NCBI GenBank assembly: GCA_036245805.1
Contig: BTRK01000001.1
Coordinates: 33,862,758 to 33,926,757, forward strand
Direction: 5' to 3'
DNA from: Pristionchus mayeri
Lineage: Eukaryota; Nematoda; Chromadorea; Rhabditida; Neodiplogasteridae
Length of the DNA stretch: 64,000 bases
A program made the translations under genes and the position numbers. Numbering within the stretch: the stretch's first letter is position 1; every line of letters begins with the position of its first letter. Shown piece after piece: positions 37,727 to 48,341 of this stretch. Below the pieces are notes generated by a model. That model ran no database searches. It saw nothing but the letters and a program-made list of their open reading frames with translations, and had not been told where the DNA came from.

Positions 37727-38104
37727 ACGCCTGAGCCTGGTACCTCTTTCAGTCCTATCAACTGTATTCCTGCTTTCTAACGTGGTAAAGCATATTAGTT
37801 TACTTAAATTTGATCATAATTAGTATAACTATTTTCCTTAAAGATATACGATGCCGCTGCTTTGCTTCCGCCAATTTGTATAAATATTATGAGCAACGAA
37901 ATGCGAAACTCATTCAGAAGGTCAGGAGGGTTTTTGGCTACATATTACTGTCAATATATTACTATATTATGTAATATATATCTAACCCCATATTTATCCA
38001 GCTCATTCGGAGCTATCTCTCGAAGGTTCTCTAGCGGTAGGCATACTTCGAGTGTTGTGCACGCTACAACTATTCAATCGAAGAACTCCGTTACGACATT
38101 TTGA
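37727..38104 (+). pseudogene. Possible 3' remnant of another 7TM receptor
   Basis: Three exon-like blocks join in phase. About 37721-37786 reads ILLRLSLVPLLSVLSTVFLL then SNV. About 37845-37921 reads IYDAAALLPPICINIMSNEM-RNSFRR. About 38003-38104 reads SSFGAISRRFSSGRHTSSVV and continues to a TGA. Together they look like TM6, TM7 and a basic tail, with a PPICINIMSNEMR end reminiscent of rhodopsin-like or Srw/Srsx receptors. I found no upstream exons for TM1-5, so this is either a fragment or a gene whose 5' part I could not recognise. Family unassigned. Confidence 0.4.
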
Positions 38105-39087
38105 AAAGCGATTGTTCACATAAATTCTTTTTTTTTATAAAGTTGTGATGCAAAGTGCAACTATGTTGAGCTTAGTACAGCTCATCGTTGTGAAAAGTTG
38201 CAATTCCGTATCATGAGGATTATCCTATAATCTCTCACGCATGATTTCACATTGAATTGGCTAAGCGAACAATTTGAGCCATGGCATAGATGCTTGATTC
38301 GGAATGAAGTTCAATTCGCAACGGCTAAGGCTTTTCATGTGCCGTAATTGCACTAAAGTACCATGTTAGCAATGAACTTTTATATAATGCCTAAAGGTTG
38401 GCAACAATATCGCTCTCAACGGAGATATATCCCCCACATAATGGCCATCCCATGACCCCAGTTTACAGCCTTTGACTTTGCGTTAATCCCATCAGAATGA
38501 TTCGATAGCTTTGAACTAACGTGCGGTTGAAAGCATATGAATATACTAATAGCATAAGGAAAAATAGATACCGCCCAAACAAATAGGGGGACCTACAGAG
38601 GTATCTCTGAGTCTCTGAGTGTGAAAAACGATCAAAGCTTATGCAACAACCTATTACTTGTAAGAATGATGTTATACAATGGCGCATTCGTTCGGGCCAA
38701 TACAAAGTGTGAGCAGTAATGACAAGGAATGATCTTGAGAATTGAATGTGGAAGGATAAATGTAATGCAAATTCATCCGTCTGCTTCCGCGACGATACTC
38801 TATTAGTATTGATCAATAAGATTATTGTATCCACTCTCCCAACTGGTCGGTCAGTGAACTCGAATGTGTGCAATATACGTACAACTACCCTAATTTCTCT
38901 CTAATTTTATTGCTAGGGTGCATTTGAATGAACACTCCTAAAATTAAGCTTGCTGAATACATGTAAACATATTATGATTGCTCAACGACGTTGCAAACAA
39001 TTTTATCTGCACTTGAAACGCACTTATGAGTAATAGTTATGAATGCATTATTTGATATTGTACTGAATAACGGCACCATTAACTACT
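38105..39087. other. Spacer before SrhI 3' end, no gene seen
   Basis: AT-rich. The longest open frame (38463-38873, minus) has no domain motif and no exon structure resembling neighbours, so it is treated as chance. Confidence 0.4.
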
Positions 39088-40066
39088 TCATGTCTGCGAC
39101 GAGGCATGTCTTAGAGCGGAGAGTTGGACAGTCACACAGTGTGATGTTACTGATTGATTCGGGCGAATCGTTGATGCATGATGGTTTTGTGCAAACATTT
39201 TTTGTACCGTTGCTATAGTGGTAAATTTCAAGAAGACTCGAACAATGGCTCTACGATAGGTGGGCATGATCAAAAGGAGAACGAGATTGTGCACGATTGG
39301 ATGTAGTGTGAAAATGAAGAGAATCCTTACGATGAAAACTGAAATGTGAAATTACACAATGTGAATTGACTTGAAATTCAAAACAAAAACAATGCATACG
39401 GTAGGGAAATAATTTGTATTCTGCTTGAATAAATCCCATTAGAACTGGAAGGACTATGAAGAGCACAAGTACATTCAGCTGTAATTTAATGGTGAGCAAG
39501 TTAGAATAGTAGTTGATTAAAGGATAAGTCTCAGTAACAGCACACAGTTAGAGAAACGAGAGAATCACTCTCTCGCTCTCGCGCGCTCTCTCGCTCGTTC
39601 CATGAGCTATTTCCCCTGATGTACATGGCTGGCAATCAGCCAAGTTGTGATAATTCAGTTCAGATCAAAGATTAAATCAGAGAAAATTTTAGAATATCTT
39701 ATCGTTGGAGAAACCTAGGCAATTGAAATGACAGGTTTTAATTTTCAGCTTTGCCTTTGTTCCTCTCTTAAATACGTGATAGGAAAGAGCTAATCAAAGT
39801 TATATACCATAGATTGTAATGATTGGGAAAGTACCTGAACGAAAAGTCTCATTAGTGACTGCCTAATGACCACTTTAGTCTGGTCGCTTTTTCCGATCTG
39901 AAAAAAGCGTAAACATAGTCATAACACGAAAACATATCGAATCGAACGGTACATAAATGTAATAATACCTCTTAGCTGAGTACGTAAAGCATGTGCCAAA
40001 ACGGTCCCGTCACAATAACAGGTATTAGGGACAAGCACTAAATTAGAATGTGTCTAAATGTGTTAT

Positions 40067-42060
40067 GAGAGGAATCGCGAGAGAATCGACCATTTTAGGG
40101 GGGTAGGCGGCAGTGAAATTCAAAATCAACCACTCCCTCTACAAAGTGGGCACAGAGTATTTCAAATGATGCTCTTTCAAACTGCGTCGTCAGAATTTTG
40201 ATAACTGTCGTAATCTTCGAGATTCTGAAGGCCAAACATGGTACTATCACTTTTCGGAAGTCAAATCGGGCGCATTTAATTAATCATAACATCTTTTAAA
40301 TTAAAGATAGAAGGCCGTTCTTTGCTTAGAATGAAAGCGGAGATCCAGGGCTACAACTTTCATGTTGAACGTGTCATTCCAAGTGCACGCTCCTGTGCGG
40401 GGCTGTCGGTCGGACTAAAAATGTCGAAATTTTTCAAATCGGAAAAACCCACAAAAGTTATTATGCGGAAGTTATAGTCCCTACAGGTGACTAACTTTTC
40501 GCCAAAAATCAGACAAATCGTGAAGATGAAAAAAAAAGAGCTCGCACTTTAGTGGGGTGGTCCCAAAATGGGTTGCAGACAGAGAAACTTCCAAAAGTTT
40601 AATTGGCTGCTATCGGGCTCAAATACATCCATAATCATCCAAAACAACATTTCAAGTTGTTTCCCCAATCGTTGTAACACTGTAAATGGCCAAAAACTAC
40701 AGTATGACCTCAAATTAGAAAATCAATATTTTTACCTTCAACAACCTATGGGATGGGTGCAATTGCACTAAATCTGTTTCAAGTAGTGTAGGAACATTCC
40801 CTTGAAACGTGTCAAAGAAAGAGGGCACCTGTAAACATGATATTTCATGCGATGAATCTACGGAAAGGCGCAAAACTGTAATTTCGGCCAAAATGGTCAT
40901 AGGGTCCCGCCTCATGGCTAGAATTATAGAGCATGATGAGCTAAACATTTCATCTGTTGAAAGTTAGCTTCTATCTATTCATTGCAGCGCGCTAGAGAGC
41001 GTGGAAGACAGCCAGAAATCGGATAGACTCCGCCCTAGGGCGGGCGCTCTAACCGTCTGGCGCCCTCTGACCTCTCTCCCTCCCCTCCTGTTAGTGCTCT
41101 CACGCGCGCCTCCACCATCGTTTTCTACCATCTTCCACGCTCTCTAGCGCGCTGCAGTGAATAGAGAAGCTAACTTTCAACATATGAAATGTTCAGCTCA
41201 TCATGCTCTACAATTCTAGCCATGAGGCGGGACCCTACGACCATTTTGGCCGAAATTACAGTTTTGCGCCTTTCCGTAGATTCATCGCATGAAATATCAT
41301 GTTTTCAGGTGCCCTCTTTCTTTGACACGTTTCAAGGGATGTTCCCACACTACTTGGAACCGATTTAGCGCAATAGCACCCATCCCATAGGTTGTTGAAG
41401 GTAAAAATATTGATTTTCTAATTTGAGGTCATACTGTAGTTTTTGGCCATTTACAGTGTTACGACAATTGGGGAAACAACTTGAAATGTTGTTTTGGATG
41501 ATTATGGATGTATTTGAGCCCGATAGCAGCCAATTAAACTTTTGGAAGTTTCTCTGTCTGCAACCCATTTTGGGACCACCCCACTAAAGTGCGAGCTCTT
41601 TTTTTTTTCATCTTCACGATTTGTCCGATTTTTGGCGAAAAGTTAGTCACCTGTAGGGACTATAACTTCCGCATAATAACTTTTGTGGGTTTTTCCGATT
41701 TGAAAAATTTCGACATTTTTAGTCCGACCGACAGCCCCGCACAGGAGCGTGCACTTGGAATGACACGTTCAACATGAAAGTTGTAGCCCTGGATCTCCGC
41801 TTTCATTCTAAGCAAAGAACGGCCTTCTATCTTTAATTTAAAAGATGTTATGATTAATTAAATGTGCCCGATTTGACTTCCGAAAAGTGATAGTACCATG
41901 TTTGGCCTTCAGAATCTCGAAGATTACGACAGTTACCAAAATTCTGACGACGCAGTTTGAAAGAGCATCATTTGAAATACTCTGTGCCAACTTTGTAGAG
42001 GGAGTGGTTGATTTTGAATTTCACTGCCGCCGAGTAGTCGATTCTCTCGCGATTCCTCTC
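40067..42060. mobile_element. Foldback element FB-TTAT, copy 2: near-perfect 2-kb palindrome (SrhI intron 5)
   Basis: The termini, read inward, are GAGAGGAATCGCGAGAGAAT on both ends without mismatch. TTAT flanks both sides (40063-40066, 42061-42064). Arms of about 940 bp (40067-41009, 41131-42060) are almost fully complementary with few mismatches, around a loop of about 120 bp rich in GGGCG/CGCCC. The uninserted version of the same intron in SrhH reads straight through GTGTTATATTG, which fixes the insertion point. No open frame codes for a transposase. Confidence 0.88.
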
Positions 42061-42570
42061 TTATATTGCTCAATTTACTTATTTTGACCGTATTCTTTTC
42101 CAAATAGATTTGATGAATACTTCCTTAGCATTTAACAAGAAACAGGTAATTTTGTTGTAAACGGAAGTATACGTACCACAATAGCAATCCAAATAAGTGT
42201 ATGTACCGAAGTACTTTCGGGAAATCGACAATACGTGCCTCTCGAGCGCACCCAACTGAGCTTGTACTTACTCTGAAATTTTCAAAAGAGTTTTAAAGCT
42301 ATACTACATATCAACATAGCAATGTGCCAAACTAAATCAATATTGTAATTTCATTATTCTAATTTAAACTTCGGCAATGAGTCGATCCGATTCCGCAGTA
42401 TCGCATGGGTAGAACATTGCATATATAGAGGGAACAACAAATGCGATTGTAAGAACAGCAATTATGACATTTATGGAACTCTAAAATTTGAATTATACAT
42501 GTTTTTTAGGATTTCCTGGCGTTATTAGATCCAATATTTCAAGCAACTAAGCATTGCTTATATCAAGATA

Positions 42571-43475
42571 CAGTCGCGCCGGAAAGTATCCGTACGATTT
42601 GAAGTTTTGCCATAACTTTTGTTCTAGATTAGATCTAATTCCGAAATTTTGCAGATATATAGCAAATTCATCGGGGATTACGATACACATATTTCGGTTC
42701 CACAAACATTTTTTTAAAGATTGCATAGTGATGACGAAATCGAATTTCACTTTTTCAAACATGCATTATTCTTACATAGATTTTTTCCAGCTGGCCAAAC
42801 TTTCTGACGTTGGAGATAGGACCGAGGCCTAACCAGAATAAATTTTTGAAGTTGCTGCTCAGTCGCCGCGGCCAGGAAAGATATCCAAACACTCTAAAAA
42901 GTTGGAAATCACATATCTAGGACATTGTGAACATGACTAAGCAAAAATCAGATTTTAATATGCATTTCCCGAAAAGTTATGAACCTCCAAAAAGAGCCCA
43001 TGTGAAAAAGTGATTTTTTCATGCCCTGAGGGCAAATTATAAGATATTGTTTTCATATTCTCAGAATCATCTGCAGTAACGATGGCGATCAGTTTGACGC
43101 TTTGAACGGGTCTCTAACTACTCTGGAAGCAGAGTTCAGAATTTTAGACCCCGTTTTTGCAGGACGGCTACAGCGAATGTGCGACTGAGCAGCAACTTCA
43201 AAAATTTATTCTGGTTAGGCCTCGATCCTATCTCCAACGTCAGAAAGTTTGTCCAGCTGGAAAAAATCTATGTAAGAATAATGGATGTTTGAAAAAGTGA
43301 AATTCGATTTCGTCATTACTATACAATCTTTAAAAAATGTTTGTGGAACCGAAATACGTGTATCGTAATCCTCGATGAATTTGCTACATATCTGCAAAAT
43401 TTCGGAATTAGATCTAATCTAGTACAAAAGTTATGGCAAAACTTCAAATCGTACGAATACTTTCCGGCCCGACTG
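42571..43475. mobile_element. TA-flanked inverted-repeat element (SrhI intron 3)
   Basis: Ends CAGTCGCGCCGGAAAGTATC and its near-complement, beginning CAGT as in many Tc1-like elements. TA flanks both sides (42569-42570, 43476-43477). Arms of about 280-300 bp; the loop is about 320 bp. Two overlapping 60-90 residue frames with the same sequence on opposite strands are arm artefacts. Confidence 0.78.
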
Positions 43476-44802
43476 TACGTGTTTGTTATTATATAAAAAA
43501 GTAGAATCACCTTTCTCAATTTCAGCCAATGCGTGTCCGGCATCATTGTTCGATGTCTGATTAGAATACATAATAATATGGAAATTGTTAGCACAGCCAT
43601 AAGCAACATCAGCATTCCCTGGAAATTCGTAAAATTCAGACAAATTTCCAAAACAAGTTTCGATTTTGCATTTTTAACTGCTAAGAAAAGTTCTGCTAAG
43701 AAAAGTTTCACGATTTTACATTCTTGCATCTATTTCTGGTAATACCATTGAAACGGAAACTGGCGCAATCTGGCACAACAGTCCTTTGCAATGCATGAGC
43801 CATTCTTCACAGACGAATATTGGCTCGAACAAAATCGTTATGTGTACATCGACGACTATGACGCAAATCTGAAATAGAATATTTAGCACTCCAAGATCCA
43901 TTATTTTGCGTTACAATAGCTCAGTTCTAGCTAGATTGTTGACTCCAAAAATGGTTTTAATGCCGGCTGGAAGCTTTTGCTCATTAAGTTGTTTATAAGC
44001 ACATTCAAAACGAAATATAATACCTGGATGAACACTAAATGCTTCTTAATTTGCGCTTGTTGTGGTGGTATCTCGTAAAGGAGACAGAAAAGCGTAGGAA
44101 CGTGGAGTATACATGACACGTAGAAAATGGTGGTTTGAATGGACAGATACATTTGTTCCATTTCAAGAGGTAGGAAGATACTTGGGTCCTTCGTTGTTGA
44201 ATTCATAGCTTAATTGAGCTGAAAATAAATATATTAAAATTCAAAAATAGAGGAGATAATTACTCGAACAAGCAGGAAATCAGACAGATATTCGAGGGCA
44301 GTTCTTACGATAACTAACAAGACGTAGACAGACAGATAAATATCAAAAATACAATAATTAAAATAGATTTAGATTATAGAGTGAAAGCTATAGCGAATTG
44401 TTACAGCTGAACCGCGATTGGAGAATATTGATGACGTATACCAACAAAGTGACGACATGGAAAATTGCAAACATTCAATTCGGAAAATCTTTCTTAGAAA
44501 ATGATACAAGATGGGTATATAATTCATGAAGTTCACGCGATCGGAAGTGATCTGTTCAACAAGCAGCGTATAATTGGAAACAGATGGTGAAATGTGATCA
44601 GAAATGATCAGGCGGATAACGAAATTAAATTGTACGACTGTGGAGCATTGCGCAGAATGAATAAAGGTAATGGAAATCCGTTTTAAATTAACGTAGCTAG
44701 TTTTTCGGCAATGTTTGCAAAGCGAATATACAAATTTCATGTGTGTTCTGACTCACAGAATACGGTTTCTAAATGCAAATTTCCATTTCTAAATGGAATA
44801 AA

Positions 44803-44946
44803 TGCAGTAGGTCGGATGAGAACCAAAAAAGTTCCCTTCTCCAGTATTTTTCAGTTTCTCCATACTGTCAGAACGTATTATGCGAAAATACTCCGGAAGG
44901 GTACCATTGTTGGTTCTCATCCGGTGGGTTCTCATCCGACCTAGTG
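44803..44946. mobile_element. Palindromic MITE, copy 7
   Basis: The left end GCAGTAGGTCGGATGAGAAC mirrors the right end GTTCTCATCCGACCTAGTGC. The inner arms AAGTTCCCTTCTCCAGTATT and the complementary CTCCGGAAGGGTACC match the CCCTTCTGTAGAA block of the other copies. The best preserved ends of the family. Confidence 0.8.
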
Positions 44947-45442
44947 CCGAAATACGAAAGGGGTATTTCTAGCGAACAACTTCCTGGATAGATTTGTACG
45001 TGTGAAAGCAAGCTTTTATAGCAAATATTTTTCACTTTAAGAATTGTTCATTAATTTGCCATACGCACAACCTGAACTCGTATCCTGGATATTTTCAAGC
45101 CTTATTTCTCGATTCAGTGATACGAAATGCAGCGCGAAACTGCTGAATGTGGGCTTTCATGGTAAAATCTCACCTTTCAAATTTCTGGAAAACAAATTGT
45201 GTTTACTCTGTATCTTATTACGATAACGAATGAGATTATAATATGAATTCATCGAAGAGAACTAGGAACTAGCTGCGTCTGCTCCTGTGGGACCCCGTTG
45301 TTTCCAAGCTATTTATTATCGCACATTGATATTTGAATGAAAATTTTTATACAAAAATAATTTATGATCCAAATCCAGTACTTATTTATTAGTACTTATT
45401 TACACGCATATTCTGACACAATGTATGAATTCCATAGCATTT

Positions 45443-46883
45443 GGGAACAACAAAATCAAACTGCTCTAATCTTATAAATACAATAATAGTTGTTGTATCC
45501 CAGGCCGTAGACTTTTATAATTAAGTGGTAGAGCCGTAAAATCGAAAGTACCTAAAAGCCGGCTCTAAAGGTAAAGGTAAAGGTACATCCCTTCTTCGAG
45601 ACTGGGCTCGCGGGAGAACACTGCTAGGCCAGTGTTAATATGGGCTGATTCAGTCTGGAGTGCCCACCTTTTCGCCAGACCTATTTACCTGCGTGATCTA
45701 GTCACGACTACCAATTCCCCGTCCCCAATGGGTAGGCGCCTTGGTGGGGCGGAGACGGTGTCGCCGGCTCTAGCATTTCAAAAATTCAAAAAATCATAAC
45801 ACACTTCAACGTTGAGCTAGAAAATCGTACAAAAAAGGAAAATGACCGCATCGATGAGTTCTTCAATTCACCTGTTGATGACTTTTTTGAAAACTAAATT
45901 GAAAATAGAGATTAGTTGAAAAAGCGAATTGTTGGCTCCAAAAAGTAGTTACTCTGTAAAATTTTTCCCCGATTACCCTTATTTTTATTTCAAAAACAGA
46001 TTCTCCGTGTAATTCTTCAACAGGGATATTGATTTCAGATCTTTGCAACTTTTTCCCGAAAGGTTTCAACTTTGGAAACACCGAAAACCTGCTGTTTTTC
46101 GAAAATTCGAAAAGTTCAATGATTTGCCATTTTCATACTGATGGGTCAGGAGTGGTTCTATTGGCTGTAAGTAACATTACTAGGTCTGGGCAAGTAGCTG
46201 TGAGCGAACTAAGCGCTCTTTTTGATGAAAAAATCAACGCATTTGTTCAGTTATTTTCGGAGGATTCTCAGAAAATTCTAGTTTTTCTGAATAAAATATT
46301 TTCTCTGGAAATGGCTTCAAACTTCTAAAAGTGTGACAATACTCAATTCTAAGCAGATTAGTGCCCATTGTAGCGCTGATAAAGTCTGAATATGAAAATG
46401 GCAAATCATTGAACTTTTCGAATTTTCGAAAAACAGCAGGTTTTCGGTGTTTCCAACGTTTAAACCTTTCGGGAAAAAGTTGAAAAGATCTGAAATCAAT
46501 ATTCCTTGTGAATAATTGCACGGAGAACGTGTTTTTGAAATAAAAAAAATTGGGTAATCGTTGAAAAATGTTTCAGGGTAGCAACTTTTTGGAGCCAACA
46601 ATTCGCCTTTTCCAACAAATCTCTATTTCGAATTTAGTTTTCAAAAAAGCACTCAACAGGCCAATTGAAGAACTCGTCGATACGGTAATTTTGCTTTTTT
46701 GAACGACTTTCTAGCTTAACGTTGAAGTATGTTATGATTTTTTGAACTTTTAAAATGCCGTGAGCCGGCTTTTAGGTAGTTTCGATTTTACGGCTTCACC
46801 ACTTAATTATAAAAGTCTACGACCAGGGATACATCAATTGTTATTGTGTCGATAAGATTAGAGCATTTTGATTTTGTTGTTCC
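45443..46883. mobile_element. Foldback element interrupted by a SINE-like repeat
   Basis: Ends GGGAACAACAAAATCAAA and its near-complement. Arms continue through CGTAGACTTTTATAATTAAG, CGTAAAATCGAAAGTACCTA and TTTCGAAAATTCGAAAAGTT. Pairing positions are symmetric only after subtracting about 195 bp from the left arm, the length of the nested repeat at 45568-45762. The nested repeat therefore arrived later. The inner TAAAAGCCGGCTC module is shared with 33740-34240. Confidence 0.78.
45568..45762 (-). mobile_element. SINE-like repeat, copy 2, with 10-bp target duplication
   Basis: About 195 bp flanked by GCCGGCTCTA on both sides (45558-45567, 45763-45772). In plus orientation it starts with AAGGTAAAGGTAAAGGTA. 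On the minus strand this is a 3' (ACCTTT)n tail, which suggests retroposition on that strand. No reading frame. A tRNA-like A box was looked for but no convincing A/B box pair was found. Confidence 0.78.
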
Positions 46884-46919
46884 CATGTACCTGCGTTCTC
46901 TCAGAATATCTGTGATAAG

Positions 46920-48341
46920 TCACTGGTTCCATTGGTTATACAGCTGGCCGAAATGCTTCTGCGTCAGAGATTCTGCTGTCTCCGTGATCCCAACGCGGGC
47001 TTCTGGCTTCCTCGAAGAAGGGATGACGTCACTGAGACGTCTCCGAAATGTTTTCACTCGAGTCACGAGCAGGAAAGGGTACAAGTGCCCGTAGCACATG
47101 CACACCTAAATTTTTTGAATCAAGTCAAATTAGAGCTCGAAAATGGGTACAGGGGTAGTATCGTTGTCATTTTACAGTTATTAAACCATTCGAGTGAAGG
47201 AAAAGTTTGGGAAAATCTTTGACTATTTCCCGGCTTCCGAACTCTATTTCATAGAGGTTTATCTTACCAATCTCAATAATAAATGTCTCCCGTTCGAGTA
47301 GTCATTATCTCCATGCTCACATAAAAGTGTGAGGAGGAAGAAAAGCGCCTTTACTGCGAGTGCCATAGCACAGATGGGGAGAATCGCCCGAGTGAGTTCG
47401 ATTACTCCTCGAACCTGAACAATTGTTCTTACATATAATTCCAATGAACTATATTCGGTACAGACCTCGAATCGTGTGTTCAAATTAACCAGGGCGAACT
47501 TGGTGTTATAGTAGTGTTCACTCTTTCGCTTGCAAGAATATAGCAGCTGTAATGGGATTGATCACTGACGCCTTCTAGAACTCGATTTGTTCATTATTCT
47601 GTATAGGAAATCACAATTCTTACCTTTAACGAGAATACTTCTTGCACAACTACGATTGCAGAGCAGGAAATTTTGAGCGACTCTGAATACCTTGTATACG
47701 AGAATGATCGATATTTAACACGCTTACTGTACTGCATAACGGTCACTACAGGAATTGTGATGAGAATCTAAATTGATTGTATGAAAAAATCAAAAATAAA
47801 TTTTCTATGAATCTCTTGAATCTCACCTCTAAAAGTAAAGCAACGAGAAAAGGCAGCGCAAAAGATACCGTCCTTCGCTCGTAAAAACTCGGCTTGTAAC
47901 ATAATAGCAATCGCTCCGCGATAATCATAAAGAATGAACATGCGCACATGAAGTATCCCAACTGGTGAACGAATACACAAGGGAAGAAGAAGACTAAACG
48001 TTACATTGGGGATCAGGGAAGAAACAATTATCAAAAACCAACACTGATTTCTTCCGAGGGGTCGATTAGTCAAGATCATCCACATGTTAATGGAAATTTG
48101 ACCGGAACCACAAATAATAACGGCGATCGCATTAGTGCAGAAAAGAGCTCTGAAAAAGGGTTTTTTCCAAAAGATTATCAACGACCTACTATTATAAATC
48201 TTGCCTGCACACATTATGGAGTTGAGATGAAGCAATGATAAAGAGCAGAATCACATTCAATAATACTGCGAGAGTGATTGGAATCAGCTCGATGCATGCT
48301 AGGGAAGAGGGATGATCAAGATCAAAGATCGATATATTCAT
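46920..48341 (-). CDS. SreG: Sra-superfamily (Sre-like) serpentine receptor, intact
   Basis: Eight minus-strand exons: 48205-48341, 48043-48149, 47827-47993, 47728-47767, 47624-47682, 47466-47546, 47268-47414, 46920-47105. They sum to 924 nt (307 aa) with closed phases. It is the paralogue of SreF: exons 2-7 are the same length (107, 167, 40, 59, 81, 147). Features: TM1 ELIPITLAVLLNVILLFIIA, TM2 SQISINMWMILTNRPLG-like segment, TM3 GYFMCACSFFMIIAERLLL with YKPSFYERR, TM6 VRGVIELTRAILPICAMAL, and tail QKHFGQLYNQWNQ. Intron 1 begins GC (TGCAG|gcaaga) where SreF has TGCAG|gtaagc, so a GC-AG intron is inferred. It has the same orientation as, and lies directly downstream of, the guanylyl cyclase gene; no shared promoter is implied. 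Confidence 0.87.

Larger units (their letters stand above)
39088..44206 (-). pseudogene. SrhI: Srh-like receptor, one in-frame stop in exon 6
   Basis: Nine minus-strand exons mirror SrhH: 44024-44206, 43746-43868, 43511-43618, 42370-42480, 42177-42272, 39969-40037, 39835-39897, 39400-39478, 39088-39338. Lengths equal those of SrhH except the last, which is 3 nt longer. Protein landmarks are the same (EIPPQQAQIKKHLVFIQ, ILIRHRTMM, IYAMFYPCDTAESD, IRQSLMRLFVQ, HPIVHNLVLLLIMP). The only defect seen is TAA at 39972-39974, where SrhH has AAA (...YVLS-K-E). A GTACTC donor six codons earlier would remove the stop in frame, so function is not excluded. Intron 3 holds a 0.9-kb TA-flanked element and intron 5 a 2.0-kb palindrome. 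Confidence 0.85.
44207..46919. other. SrhI-SreG spacer
   Basis: No gene was recognised. It contains a palindromic MITE (44803-44946) and a composite foldback element with a nested SINE-like repeat (45443-46883). Confidence 0.45.

Noticed and set aside
38463..38873. 136-codon minus-strand open frame
   Set aside because: No domain motif and not part of any exon chain of the neighbouring families; likely chance.
40568..41777. Paired open frames beginning MGCRQRNFQKFN on both strands
   Set aside because: They are mirror copies in the arms of the 2-kb palindrome; no transposase motif.
44369..44740. 123-codon minus-strand open frame upstream of SrhI
   Set aside because: SrhI exon 1 already has its start at 44206 and SrhH has no equivalent upstream coding sequence.
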